Below are positions 8,145 through 16,508 of a stretch of 64,000 nt of DNA, in pieces. The translations under genes were made by a program, and so were the position numbers. The stretch covers positions 1 through 64,000 of the forward strand of contig NZ_JADPFC010000007.1 in NCBI RefSeq assembly GCF_015668195.1. Direction: 5' to 3'. Source of the stretch: Romboutsia_C sp015668195 (GTDB lineage Bacteria; Bacillota; Clostridia; Peptostreptococcales; Peptostreptococcaceae). The notes below the pieces were generated by a model. The model had not been told where the DNA came from. It searched no databases and was given only the letters and a program-made list of their open reading frames with translations. Each line of letters starts with the position of its first letter. Within the stretch, counting starts at the first letter, position 1.

Positions 8145-10091
8145 CTATTCGTTATCTATATCATTTTGAGTAGTGTCTTCATTTGTAGTATTTTCTAAGT
8201 TATTTTGCTCCACATCAGACTCTTCTTTTGTTATAGCAGTTGTATCAACTTTAGATTCAGCATTTTCTAAAGGCAATTCTTTATCAAAAGCTTTTATAAA
8301 TTGCTCTGCATCTAAAGTTTCATGTACTAGTAATGCTTGAGCTATATACTCTAAACTATCCATATTATCTTGTAGTAATTTTTTAGTTCTAGCATAAGCT
8401 TCATCAACTATTCTACTTACTTCCTTGTCTATTTCATAAGCTATTTCTTCTGAGTAATTCTTTTTAGAATTGAAGCTATTTCCTAGGAATACTTCATCTT
8501 CTTGATCACCAAATGCCATAGGTCCAAGTTTTGAACTCATTCCGTATTTAGTAACCATGCTTCTAGCTGTAGATGCTACTCTTTCTAAGTCATTTGATGC
8601 TCCTGTAGATATATCATCTAAAACTAATTCTTCAGCAACTCTACCACCTAATAAGACAACTATATTTTCTTTCATTTCATTCTTTGTTGCATAGAATTTA
8701 TCTTCAACAGGAAGTTGCATAGTAAATCCTCCTGCTCTTCCTCTTGGTACTATTGTAACTTGGTGAACTGGACTTACATGTTCAAGTACGTGCGCACAAA
8801 CCGCATGACCTGCTTCATGATATGCTGTAAGTCTTCTTTCAGGTTCACTTATTACTCTAGATTTCTTAGCAACACCTGCTATAACTTTTGTTATAGCTTC
8901 TTCTATTGTTTCCATTTGGATTTTCTTTTCTCTTTTTCTAGCTGTTAATATAGCAGCTTCATTCATTAAGTTTTCTATATCTGCTGGAGTAAATCCAGGT
9001 GTTCTCTTAGCTAAAACTTCAATATTAACATCATCTGCTAATGGCTTATTCTTAGAATGAACCTTAAATATAGCTTCTCTACCTTTAACATCTGGCGCTC
9101 CTACAACTACCTGTCTGTCAAATCTTCCTGGTCTAAGTAATGCTGGGTCAAGTATATCTGGTCTATTTGTTGCAGCCATTATTATGATTCCTTGATTAAC
9201 ACCAAAACCATCCATTTCAACTAAAAGCTGATTAAGTGTTTGCTCTCTCTCATCATGACCTCCGCCAAGACCTGCTCCTCTTTTTCTACCAACAGCATCT
9301 ATTTCGTCTATAAATATTATAGCCGGTGCATTCTTTTTAGCTTGTTCAAATAGGTCTCTAACTCTAGATGCCCCTACCCCAACAAACATTTCAACGAAGT
9401 CAGAACCACTTATACTAAAGAATGGAACTCCTGCTTCTCCTGCAACTGCTCTTGATAAGTAAGTCTTACCTGTACCTGGAGGACCTACCATAAGTATACC
9501 TTTTGGTATCCTTGCCCCTAAATCAATATACTTTTTAGGGTTTTTCAAGAAGTCTACAACTTCTTGTAAATCTTCTTTTTCTTCATTTAAACCTGCTACA
9601 TCTTTAAATGTAACTCTAGTTTTTTCATCATCTTTATGAACCTTGGCTTTTGATTTACCGAAGTTCATAACCTTTCCGCCTCCACCTTGAGACTGATTCA
9701 TGAAGACAAACCATATTATTACCATGAAGAATATTAATAATAGTGTCGGTAACATTTCTACAAACCAAGGAGTTGATGGTCTTGGTTCTCCACCAAACAC
9801 TAATTTACCTTGCATAGCTTGACTTAAGATTTCATCAGCTAATTTATCTCCCATTACTTCTTTTGGAACATATGACCTAAACTTTTTATTAGAGTCTTTT
9901 ATAGTTCCTTCTACTGCAGTTCCATCAACAAAATGTATTCTTGATACATTTCCTTTTTCTAGCTCTCTGTAAACTTTAGAGAACTGCATATCTTCTATCT
10001 TTTCAGTAGGTTTTCCTGAAAACTGTACTATTCCTACTATGATTATAAATATTAGTAGGTAGAAACCTATTCCCTTGAAAAATTTATTCAA
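8145..10091 (-). CDS. ftsH: ATP-dependent zinc metalloprotease FtsH
   Basis: A membrane-anchored AAA+ protease that degrades misfolded membrane proteins and short-lived regulators. The 648-aa protein has two transmembrane helices (about 8-24 and 110-131) around an extracytoplasmic domain. Walker A GPPGTGKT is at 203-210, Walker B is in IIFIDEIDAVG, the AAA second region of homology carries NRPDILDPALLRPGRFD, and the zinc site HEAGH is at 425-429. The C-terminal tail is acidic. The start codon is TTG with AAGGAGG about 8 nt upstream, a little-used start that may limit translation. It lies 31 bp downstream of tilS, the usual clostridial/Bacillus pairing. Confidence 0.97.
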   Translation of the reverse strand: MNKFFKGIGFYLLIFIIIVGIVQFSGKPTEKIEDMQFSKVYRELEKGNVSRIHFVDGTAVEGTIKDSNKKFRSYVPKEVMGDKLADEILSQAMQGKLVFGGEPRPSTPWFVEMLPTLLLIFFMVIIWFVFMNQSQGGGGKVMNFGKSKAKVHKDDEKTRVTFKDVAGLNEEKEDLQEVVDFLKNPKKYIDLGARIPKGILMVGPPGTGKTYLSRAVAGEAGVPFFSISGSDFVEMFVGVGASRVRDLFEQAKKNAPAIIFIDEIDAVGRKRGAGLGGGHDEREQTLNQLLVEMDGFGVNQGIIIMAATNRPDILDPALLRPGRFDRQVVVGAPDVKGREAIFKVHSKNKPLADDVNIEVLAKRTPGFTPADIENLMNEAAILTARKREKKIQMETIEEAITKVIAGVAKKSRVISEPERRLTAYHEAGHAVCAHVLEHVSPVHQVTIVPRGRAGGFTMQLPVEDKFYATKNEMKENIVVLLGGRVAEELVLDDISTGASNDLERVASTARSMVTKYGMSSKLGPMAFGDQEDEVFLGNSFNSKKNYSEEIAYEIDKEVSRIVDEAYARTKKLLQDNMDSLEYIAQALLVHETLDAEQFIKAFDKELPLENAESKVDTTAITKEESDVEQNNLENTTNEDTTQNDIDNE

Positions 10092-10122
10092 AAGAAGTCC
10101 TCCTTTCCTATATCGTTTTATT

Positions 10123-11508
10123 CTATATTTTCTTAAAGGTAATCTTTAAGACTTCCTTTGTATTATTGTCTATTTTGTAATTTTCGCTATTTCTATAATC
10201 ACCTACACATAATATGCCTTGCTCATCTACTATTATAGGTACATTATTTCTTTCTTCTCTAGGTATTTTTAAATCTATAAATAAATCTTTTATTTTCTTA
10301 CTTCCTGCTGAAAGCTTTATCTTATCGCCTTCATGTCTACTTCTTACTACTATACCCCCTTTTACTTTACCAAAATCAAAAGCTTTAGATTTCTTATCTA
10401 GTTTCATACTCTTATATCTATCTATATTCATGGTTTGAGTTTCTAAAACTAAATTAAGCTCTTTTACTTTAATAAAACCATTACTAGGTAAATTATAACA
10501 AAACTCTATAGTTTCGTTAACTATTTCTTTATTAGTTAATAGTATAGTATTTTTTCTTCTATATGCAAATATCCCCCTTGGAAGGGTTATCATTTTATCT
10601 ATTTTTTTATTATCTTCTAATTGCATAATGTCTTCTATATGCTTTTGGTCTACAAAGTTAGTATCTCCAAGTATATGTTTTATACCTTTTCTTAATACCC
10701 TCACCTTGATAGCATTATGAAGTTTTGAGTACTTTTGTATATCTATTTCGCAGGCATTTTCTTGTAAATTAGAAACTTCTTTAAATTTAATTTCTGATTC
10801 TTCTTGGATATAGTCACTATCAGTTTTTAAACTATTACTCATTCTTACTATAGATTCTATTACATTTGGATTAAAATTATCCTTCATATATGGTATAAGT
10901 TCTAATCTTATTTTATTTCTGGTGTATATAGTTTCTAGGTTTGTATGATCTATTCTTGGATTTAATTCGTATTCTTCACAATAAGCTTCTATATCTTTTC
11001 TATCTATATCTAATATAGGTCTTATTATATTATTGTCTCTTATATATTCTATTCCTCTTAATCCTTGAAGTCCAGTCCCTCTCATTATTCTCATAAGTAT
11101 AGTTTCTGCTTGATCATTTAAGTTATGACCTATAGCTATCTTATTAGATTTGGTCTTTTGTTTTATTTCTTCAAACATTTCATATCTAAGCTTTCTTGCA
11201 CCTTCTTCTACAGATAAACCATTTTCTTTACAGTATTTAGGTACATCTATAGATTTAACAAAGGATGTCACTCCTAAGTTTTCACAAAGTTGAGTTATAT
11301 ATAGTGCATCTTTTTGTGCTTCTATACCTCTTATTTGGTGATTTAAATGAGCTGCATATACTTCGATATCTAACTTTTCTTTTAGTCTATAAAGTATATG
11401 CAATAGACAAACAGAGTCTGGTCCCCCAGAAAGTCCTAAAACTATTTTATCTCCATCTTCTATTAGCTTATATTTATTTATAGTACTTAGTACTTTTTCA
11501 AATATCAT
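10123..11508 (-). CDS. tilS: tRNA(Ile)-lysidine synthase
   Basis: Modifies C34 of the CAU-anticodon tRNA-Ile to lysidine so that it reads AUA codons, which are abundant in this AT-rich genome. The 461-aa protein starts with the PP-loop ATPase motif SGGPDS at 27-32, has GHNLNDQAETILMRIMRGTGLQGLRGI-like tRNA-binding residues, and a C-terminal TilS domain (VRSRHEGDKIKL...KIKDLFIDLKIPREER). Length is typical. It is followed by ftsH. Confidence 0.95.
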   Translation of the reverse strand: MIFEKVLSTINKYKLIEDGDKIVLGLSGGPDSVCLLHILYRLKEKLDIEVYAAHLNHQIRGIEAQKDALYITQLCENLGVTSFVKSIDVPKYCKENGLSVEEGARKLRYEMFEEIKQKTKSNKIAIGHNLNDQAETILMRIMRGTGLQGLRGIEYIRDNNIIRPILDIDRKDIEAYCEEYELNPRIDHTNLETIYTRNKIRLELIPYMKDNFNPNVIESIVRMSNSLKTDSDYIQEESEIKFKEVSNLQENACEIDIQKYSKLHNAIKVRVLRKGIKHILGDTNFVDQKHIEDIMQLEDNKKIDKMITLPRGIFAYRRKNTILLTNKEIVNETIEFCYNLPSNGFIKVKELNLVLETQTMNIDRYKSMKLDKKSKAFDFGKVKGGIVVRSRHEGDKIKLSAGSKKIKDLFIDLKIPREERNNVPIIVDEQGILCVGDYRNSENYKIDNNTKEVLKITFKKI

Positions 11509-11638
11509 ATATTAATACCTCTTACATCTAGTTTTTAGTAACTTTTTATGTATAAAGTTTCTATAAAAAAACTATAAACCCTTGTACGTTTTAAAAAACA
11601 TTCAAAGTTTAGTATAGTTATTATAATACCAAATAAAT

Positions 11639-11669
11639 TAAATAAAAGGTAGTACTTTAACTACCTTTA
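11639..11669 (-). terminator. intrinsic terminator after the DUF1934 gene
   Basis: The stem AAAGGTAGT/ACTACCTTT with a 6-nt loop is followed by TTTTATTT on the minus strand. Confidence 0.75.
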
Positions 11670-11688
11670 TAAAATTTATATATTTCTA

Positions 11689-12105
11689 TTATTCTTTAAT
11701 TTCTAACAAAATATCTATTTTATTTCTACCGTTAAACAAATTCATTATATTTATGTCATAATCTATATTTAATTTTATGCAGTTTTCTGTTTTTTTATCT
11801 ATTTTTAATTCTCTTGTTTTAGTCTCTATTATAAATAAACCTTGTGGAGTTCTATATTTACTTTTATTTACAACTCCCTTTTCAAAATTCATAGTAGAAT
11901 TTACTTCACCGAACTTCTTTATACTAATCTTATTATCAGATATTTTAATAGTTGTTGTAGTCGGTTTATCCATTTCCACTTCCTTATAAACTACATATAA
12001 ATCTTCATTTTTATAGTATATGTTTGCATCAACTTGTTGTTTTATAGTATCCAGTACTCTTTTCTTTTCATATTGCGTTGTAACTATATTTATTTTAGCA
12101 TTCAC
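11689..12105 (-). CDS. DUF1934 (YwiB-like) protein
   Basis: A 138-aa soluble protein made almost entirely of alternating strands (for example TTTTIKISDNKISIKKFGE and KYRTPQGLFIIETKTRELKI), matching the DUF1934/YwiB calycin-like beta-barrel family. Function is unknown; in related bacteria it often neighbours cell-wall or tRNA-synthetase genes. The start is GTG, with AGGAGG 8 nt upstream. It follows murI across a long palindrome, so it may be expressed by read-through from ddl-murI. Confidence 0.75.
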   Translation of the reverse strand: MNAKINIVTTQYEKKRVLDTIKQQVDANIYYKNEDLYVVYKEVEMDKPTTTTIKISDNKISIKKFGEVNSTMNFEKGVVNKSKYRTPQGLFIIETKTRELKIDKKTENCIKLNIDYDINIMNLFNGRNKIDILLEIKE

Positions 12106-12121
12106 TTCTTTTTCCTCCTAA

Positions 12122-12164
12122 AACAAATATAAACTTTAGATAATATCTAAAGTTTATATTTGTT
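12122..12164 (-). terminator. long perfect palindrome between murI and the DUF1934 gene
   Basis: A 19-bp perfect inverted repeat (left arm AACAAATATAAACTTTAGA, 5-nt loop) begins two bases after the murI stop codon. On the minus strand it is followed by TTTT and then directly by the AGGAGG of the next gene. It is probably a leaky intrinsic terminator or mRNA-stability hairpin. Confidence 0.6.
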
Positions 12165-12166
12165 GA

Positions 12167-12976
12167 TTAGTACTTTTGTATTTCAACATGATTTACATTA
12201 TCTATATCTCTCTTTATAAACTCTGTGGCTATACTAGCGAATTTTTCAGGTATATCAGAGACATAGTATTCATAATATGCTCTTTCATTACCATCTTCTC
12301 TTAATATATCTTCTTCTTCTAGTATTTTTTTCAAATCCATAGCAGTTTCTTTAGCTGGATTCACTAATCTAATCTCTTCTCCAACATATTCTCCAATAGT
12401 TCTCTTTAATATTGGGTAGTGAGTGCATCCTAGCACTAAAGAGTCTATCCCTTCATTAACTAACTCTTCTAAATATTTTTCAGCTGTTAGTCTAGCTATT
12501 TCCGTATTTGCCCAACCTTCTTCTACTATTGGAACAAATAAATTACAAGCTTTATCTATTATTTTTATATCTTTATCTATTTTAGCTATTTCTGCATTAT
12601 AAGCTTTAGAACGTACCGTACCTTCTGTTCCAATAACACCCACTATTTTGTTTTTTGTAGAATATGCAGCTGTTCTAGCACCTGCTTCTATAACACCTAT
12701 TATAGGTATATCATATTTTTCATTAGCTTCTTTTAAACATCTAGCCGTAGCTGTATTACAAGCTATTACAATAGCTTTTACACCTTTAGATATTAAAAAA
12801 TTTATTGCTTGGAAGGTATATTTCATTACTGTATCTTTTGATCTAGGACCATAGGGAACTCTTGCTGTATCCCCAAAGTATATTATATTTTCATTAGGTA
12901 ATATTTTCATTATTTCTTTTAAAACTGTTAATCCACCTAACCCAGAATCAAACACCCCTATAGGTCTATTGTTCAT
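12167..12976 (-). CDS. murI: glutamate racemase
   Basis: Makes D-glutamate for peptidoglycan. The 269-aa protein has both catalytic cysteine sites, CNTATA at Cys73 and LGCTHYP in the second half, and the N-terminal substrate motif GVFDSGLGGLTVLKE with Asp10. I chose the ATG at 12976 because AGGTG lies 6 nt upstream; ATG 12979 and GTG 12985 are in frame but too close to it. It lies 14 bp after ddl, so two D-amino-acid steps of wall synthesis are paired. Confidence 0.95.
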   Translation of the reverse strand: MNNRPIGVFDSGLGGLTVLKEIMKILPNENIIYFGDTARVPYGPRSKDTVMKYTFQAINFLISKGVKAIVIACNTATARCLKEANEKYDIPIIGVIEAGARTAAYSTKNKIVGVIGTEGTVRSKAYNAEIAKIDKDIKIIDKACNLFVPIVEEGWANTEIARLTAEKYLEELVNEGIDSLVLGCTHYPILKRTIGEYVGEEIRLVNPAKETAMDLKKILEEEDILREDGNERAYYEYYVSDIPEKFASIATEFIKRDIDNVNHVEIQKY

Positions 12977-12990
12977 CATAAACACCTGCT

Positions 12991-14058
12991 TTACTTCTTA
13001 GAGTCTATTGCTAGCTCTATTAATTTATCTATTAGATTAGAATATTCTAATCCTGTCACTTCCCACATTTTAGGATACATACTTATATTAGTAAACCCTG
13101 GTAATGTGTTTATTTCATTTATAAATATTTCTCCTGACTTTCTGTCTATAAAAAAGTCTACTCTTGAAAGTCCTTTACCATCTATTCCTTTAAATGCATC
13201 TATTGCCATATTTCTTATATTTTCCATGTCTGTATCACTTATTTTAGCTGGTATTTCATAAGTAGATGCTCCGTTTATATATTTATCTTCATAATCATAG
13301 AAATCTTTAGCCGGCTTTATCTCACCTGCTATAGACGCCTTAACTTCTTCATTTCCTAAAACAGAAACTTCTATTTCTCTTGCGTCTACACCTTGCTCTA
13401 AGACTATTCTTGAATCAAATTTTAAAGCTTCATTTATTCCATTTAGAAGTTCTTCTCTATTTGTTGCTTTAGATATACCAACACTTGAACCTAAATTAGC
13501 AGGTTTTACAAATACAGGATAATCTAGTTCTTCTTCTATTTTGTTTAGTTCTTCTTCTGTGTTATTGTTAAATACTATTTTAGTTGTATAAGTATAATTT
13601 ACCTGTGGTAATCCCATTTGAGAGAATACTTTTTTACATACAAGTTTATCCATACCAACACTTGAAGCTAAAACACCACAACCAACATATGGTATTTGAC
13701 TTATCTCAAATAGCCCTTGTATTTTGCCATCTTCTCCATATGGTCCATGTAAAACTGGGAATAATACGTCTATCTTTTTAAATCTTCCATCTTCGAATTT
13801 TATACCTACTTCTCTGTTTCCAACAGGTATAAGATTTATTTCAACATTTTTATTAGCTAAATTTTCCCATTGACCATTTTTTATATTTTCTTCACTACCT
13901 TCATAATACATCCATCTTCCATCTTTAGTTATCCCTATTGTAAATATATTGTATTTATTTTTATCTATATGTTTATATATTGAAGCAGTTGAAGATAAAG
14001 AAACTTCATGCTCTCCTGATTTTCCACCAAATATTAAAGCCACATTAAGTTTGCTCAT
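12991..14058 (-). CDS. ddl: D-alanine--D-alanine ligase
   Basis: An ATP-grasp enzyme that makes the D-Ala-D-Ala end of peptidoglycan precursors. The 355-aa protein has ALIFGGKSGEHEVSLSS at the N-terminus, LHGPYGEDG, the ATP-grasp lid FVKPANLGSSVGISK and the metal site FINEINTLPGFT. The serine-containing EHEVS motif and the overall pattern fit a D-Ala (not D-Lac) ligase. I start at the ATG at 14058 with AAGGTGAG upstream; the GTG at 14070 would sit inside that site. The gene is relevant to the VanY/VanR/VanS-like genes at 47-50 kb, which have no ligase of their own. Confidence 0.95.
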   Translation of the reverse strand: MSKLNVALIFGGKSGEHEVSLSSTASIYKHIDKNKYNIFTIGITKDGRWMYYEGSEENIKNGQWENLANKNVEINLIPVGNREVGIKFEDGRFKKIDVLFPVLHGPYGEDGKIQGLFEISQIPYVGCGVLASSVGMDKLVCKKVFSQMGLPQVNYTYTTKIVFNNNTEEELNKIEEELDYPVFVKPANLGSSVGISKATNREELLNGINEALKFDSRIVLEQGVDAREIEVSVLGNEEVKASIAGEIKPAKDFYDYEDKYINGASTYEIPAKISDTDMENIRNMAIDAFKGIDGKGLSRVDFFIDRKSGEIFINEINTLPGFTNISMYPKMWEVTGLEYSNLIDKLIELAIDSKK

Positions 14059-14143
14059 TAACAATCTCACCTTTCTGGTTTATTTTCTAATTCAAATATT
14101 ATATGCATTTTACTATCTAAATGATTATTATAGTCCATTATAA

Positions 14144-14173
14144 CAAAAAAATAAAGGAGCCAAGCTCCTTTTT
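14144..14173 (-). terminator. intrinsic terminator after the SleB-like gene
   Basis: AAAGGAGC-TT-GGCTCCTTT is followed by ATTTTTTT on the minus strand, about 25 bp after the stop codon. Confidence 0.85.
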
Positions 14174-14197
14174 GCGCATTTACATCAATTTTCACTA

Positions 14198-14713
14198 TTA
14201 TTTTGCAAACACATGGTTTCCTATTCTCATGTGAGGACTCAAAGTTTTTATCCACTTGCAAGTGGCTATATCTGGATTCCAAAAATATATAGATTCGTTA
14301 GTTGGGTCACTTCCATATAAAGCTTCCCGTGCTGCTTTATAGGCGCTTTCTGTTGGATCCATTTCTATCGAACCATCATTTACAACAGAAAAAGCATTTT
14401 TCTGATATATAACATCTCTTACTGTATTTGGAAATCTAGGATCTTTTACTCTATTTATAACAACTGCTGCTACTGCTACCTGACCTTCATAAGATTCTCC
14501 TCTAGCTTCTCCTGACACTAACCTAGATAACAATAAAAGCTCATCATTTGTTATGTTTAAAACTTCTTTTTCTTGTTTTTTGGTAGTACCTTCTTCTACA
14601 TTAGGTACTTCACTTGTTCCTAAATCTTTTCCTTCCGCTAGTACCACATTCGTACATAACAACATGTAGAATAAAATAATTAACGATACTATAGATTTAT
14701 AGCACCTGTCCAT
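14198..14713 (-). CDS. SleB-type cell wall hydrolase (spore cortex-lytic family)
   Basis: A 171-aa secreted protein: signal peptide about 1-26 (hydrophobic SIVSLIILFYMLLCTNVVLA), a short charged linker, then the Hydrolase_2/SleB catalytic domain (about 55-171). That domain contains SGEARGESYEGQVAVAAVVINRV, with the catalytic glutamate, and ends in ATCKWIKTLSPHMRIGNHVFAK. Family members are lytic transglycosylases acting on spore cortex or other peptidoglycan. It is only 15 bp from spoIIR and probably co-transcribed, which suggests forespore expression. It lacks the N-terminal peptidoglycan-binding domain of true SleB. Confidence 0.88.
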   Translation of the reverse strand: MDRCYKSIVSLIILFYMLLCTNVVLAEGKDLGTSEVPNVEEGTTKKQEKEVLNITNDELLLLSRLVSGEARGESYEGQVAVAAVVINRVKDPRFPNTVRDVIYQKNAFSVVNDGSIEMDPTESAYKAAREALYGSDPTNESIYFWNPDIATCKWIKTLSPHMRIGNHVFAK

Positions 14714-14728
14714 TCTTATGTCACTCCT

Positions 14729-15385
14729 TTAGTTTTTTAATATTGAATCTATGATTTCTGCTATTTTAAACTTAACTTCTACTCTACTAACTTCTTCTTT
14801 AGTTTTATGAGTTATTAGATTGTATTCTTCTTCAGTTAATACTTCCTTTAACTTTTCATCTGTAGCCTTATCTATAACTCCATTTTCTTCATCTATAAAA
14901 CATAAAGGTGGAAACATCACACACCACCAATTTTTACCTGTTCCCTCTCCGATAACTATCTTCAAAGCCTTGTATTCCCCTGCTGGAAGAACTACACTTG
15001 AATATTGCTTAGTTGGAAAATTACTATATTCTATTCCTACCTTTATGTCATAAGTATATCCATTTTCTTTTATAATATTCTCACTTATTCTTTCTATTTG
15101 GTCATATTCATTCTTTATTATTTCTTCACTTTGGCTTATACTTTTTGATTTTAATAGTTTAGGTTGAAGATACTCAATAACTGCATCTCTTACTTTTAGT
15201 TTTAATTCTTGATCTTCATCTGAATCACTATTTGCTATAACATGAAACCTTATCAACTTATCTTTATAATTTTCTGATAAAGAATTAATATTATTGACTT
15301 CTCCGCTTATAGTTATTGTCATTAAACTTATAACACTTATAAGACTTAATACTAATATTATTAATCTTAACTTTATTTTATTCAT
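14729..15385 (-). CDS. spoIIR: stage II sporulation protein R
   Basis: The forespore-secreted signal that triggers processing of pro-sigma-E by SpoIIGA in the mother cell. The 218-aa protein has an N-terminal membrane/signal segment (LIILVLSLISVISLMTITISG), then the conserved LIRFHVIANSDSDEDQELKLKVRDAV and GTGKNWWCVMFPPLCFID blocks. Length is normal. The ribosome site is AGGGGGA. A sigma-F-type promoter lies immediately upstream, as expected for this gene. Confidence 0.96.
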   Translation of the reverse strand: MNKIKLRLIILVLSLISVISLMTITISGEVNNINSLSENYKDKLIRFHVIANSDSDEDQELKLKVRDAVIEYLQPKLLKSKSISQSEEIIKNEYDQIERISENIIKENGYTYDIKVGIEYSNFPTKQYSSVVLPAGEYKALKIVIGEGTGKNWWCVMFPPLCFIDEENGVIDKATDEKLKEVLTEEEYNLITHKTKEEVSRVEVKFKIAEIIDSILKN

Positions 15386-15417
15386 AATTATTTCCCCCTC
15401 AAAATATTTCTATTTTG

Positions 15418-15445
15418 AGTATATCCAATCTTCACTTTTTTATAC
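15418..15445 (-). promoter_or_regulatory. sigma-F-type (forespore) promoter of spoIIR
   Basis: On the minus strand, GTATA (15441-15445) and GGATATACT (15418-15426) are separated by 14 bp. The second element fits the sigma-F -10 consensus GGnnAnAnT at every fixed position. The spacing is about one base short of the usual value. It lies about 35 bp upstream of the start codon of a gene known to depend on sigma-F. Confidence 0.7.
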
Positions 15446-15568
15446 TTTTGCATTAGAATTTTAGATTACTTTATTTTATATATCAGAGTTCTATTTTTAA
15501 TTCATATATAAAAAATACAGACTATGTTAGCCTAATTCGCGATGTATATCACAGACTATTTATAAATA

Positions 15569-15609
15569 TTTATTAATAGTTTAAAATTTTTTAATAAACT
15601 ATTAATAAA
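15569..15609. repeat. AT-only inverted repeat upstream of tRNA-Asn
   Basis: A perfect 15-bp inverted repeat, TTTATTAATAGTTTA ... TAAACTATTAATAAA, with an 11-nt spacer, lies in the spacer between spoIIR and the tRNA gene. It has no GC in the stem and no T-run after it, so a terminator is doubtful; it could be a protein-binding site. No gene is seen in the surrounding 15446-15679. Confidence 0.45.
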
Positions 15610-15679
15610 ATTAAATAAACTGGTTAAAATAATAACTGTAACGGACAGGTAAACAATTTCTATCTTATCCGAAATATAT

Positions 15680-15755
15680 GGGAATATGGCTCAGTAGGTA
15701 GAGCAATTGACTGTTAATCAATGGGTCACAGGTTCGAGCCCTGTTATTCCCGCCA
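15680..15755 (+). tRNA. tRNA-Asn (anticodon GTT), CCA encoded
   Basis: A 76-nt cloverleaf: acceptor GGGAATA/TATTCCC, D-arm GGCTCAGTAGGTAGAGC, anticodon stem ATTGA/TCAAT with loop CTGTTAA (anticodon GTT), T-arm ACAGGTTCGAGCCCTGT, discriminator G and encoded CCA. It is a single tRNA gene inside the sporulation block, on the opposite strand to its neighbours. Confidence 0.97.
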
Positions 15756-15758
15756 ATT

Positions 15759-15796
15759 TAAAAACTCTTAGTTTAGGCTAAGAGTTTTTTATTTTG
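15759..15796 (+). terminator. intrinsic terminator after tRNA-Asn
   Basis: The stem AAAACTCTTAG/CTAAGAGTTTT is followed by TTATTTTG, 4 bp past the encoded CCA. Confidence 0.88.
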
Positions 15797-15802
15797 TTAC
15801 AA

Positions 15803-15829
15803 TAAAAAAAGAAGGTTTTACCTTCTTTT
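15803..15829 (-). terminator. intrinsic terminator after the GntR-family gene
   Basis: On the minus strand, AAAGAAGG-TAAAA-CCTTCTTT is followed by TTTTATT; it overlaps the stop codon of the regulator. Confidence 0.85.
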
Positions 15830-16508
15830 AAATTTCTTTATTATTTACGGTTCTTTCTATCATAAAGTTTTCTGCCTTTTCAATATGCTCTTTAGCATAT
15901 TTTTTAGCAAGTTCATTATCTCCCTTTTTTATTGCATCTACAATAGCCCTATGCTCATCTATTATATTTTTCACTGTTTCATAATCAGCTATATATGTCT
16001 CTCTAAATCTGTATACTTGCTCCCATAAAGAATTTATCAACTGATGAAGCTTTTTATTGTTAGTTGATTTAAATATACACTCATGAAACTCTACATCTTT
16101 TTTTAGAAGAGTATCAACGTCTGAGCATTTAGCACTTTCTTCAAATTCTTTCGCTATTTTTTCAAGTTCTTTTATATTTTCTGGATTTATTCTTTCTGCT
16201 GCTAGAGATGACGCTAATCCTTCTAGCGTTGCTCTTATCTCTAATACGTCTATTATATCTTTTAATGACATATTAGCTACATAAGCACCTTTTCTAGGCA
16301 ACATAACAACAAGTCCTTCTAACTCAAGTTTTCTTATAGCTTCTCTTACTGGAGTTCTACTTACGCCTAACTGTTCTGCTAACTGAACCTCCATTAATCT
16401 TTGCCCTGGATTTAACTTTCCTTCTACTATTGCTTCTCTAAGATTTTCAAATACTACATCTCTTAGAGGCTTATAATCATCTAGATTTAATTTAGTTAAG
16501 TTATCCAC
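15828..16508 (-). CDS. GntR/FadR-family transcriptional regulator (FCD domain)
   Basis: A 226-aa repressor-type protein. The N-terminal winged helix (about 10-70) carries PGQRLMEVQLAEQLGVSRTPVREAIRKLELEGLV; the C-terminal all-helical FCD ligand domain (about 78-215) carries the metal/ligand residues in DVEFHECIFKS and DEHRAIVDAI...HIEKA. The ligand is unknown; family members sense small carboxylic acids. I chose the GTG at 16508 because GGAG lies 8-9 nt upstream; an in-frame GTG at 16529 would place that ribosome site inside the gene. The gene then overlaps the ispE stop by 8 nt, indicating coupling. Confidence 0.9.
   Translation of the reverse strand: MDNLTKLNLDDYKPLRDVVFENLREAIVEGKLNPGQRLMEVQLAEQLGVSRTPVREAIRKLELEGLVVMLPRKGAYVANMSLKDIIDVLEIRATLEGLASSLAAERINPENIKELEKIAKEFEESAKCSDVDTLLKKDVEFHECIFKSTNNKKLHQLINSLWEQVYRFRETYIADYETVKNIIDEHRAIVDAIKKGDNELAKKYAKEHIEKAENFMIERTVNNKEI

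Noticed and set aside
14067..14282. 71-codon open frame on the minus strand overlapping the end of the SleB-like gene
   Set aside because: It is a shifted frame through the hydrolase gene end and its terminator, with no ribosome site and no family similarity.
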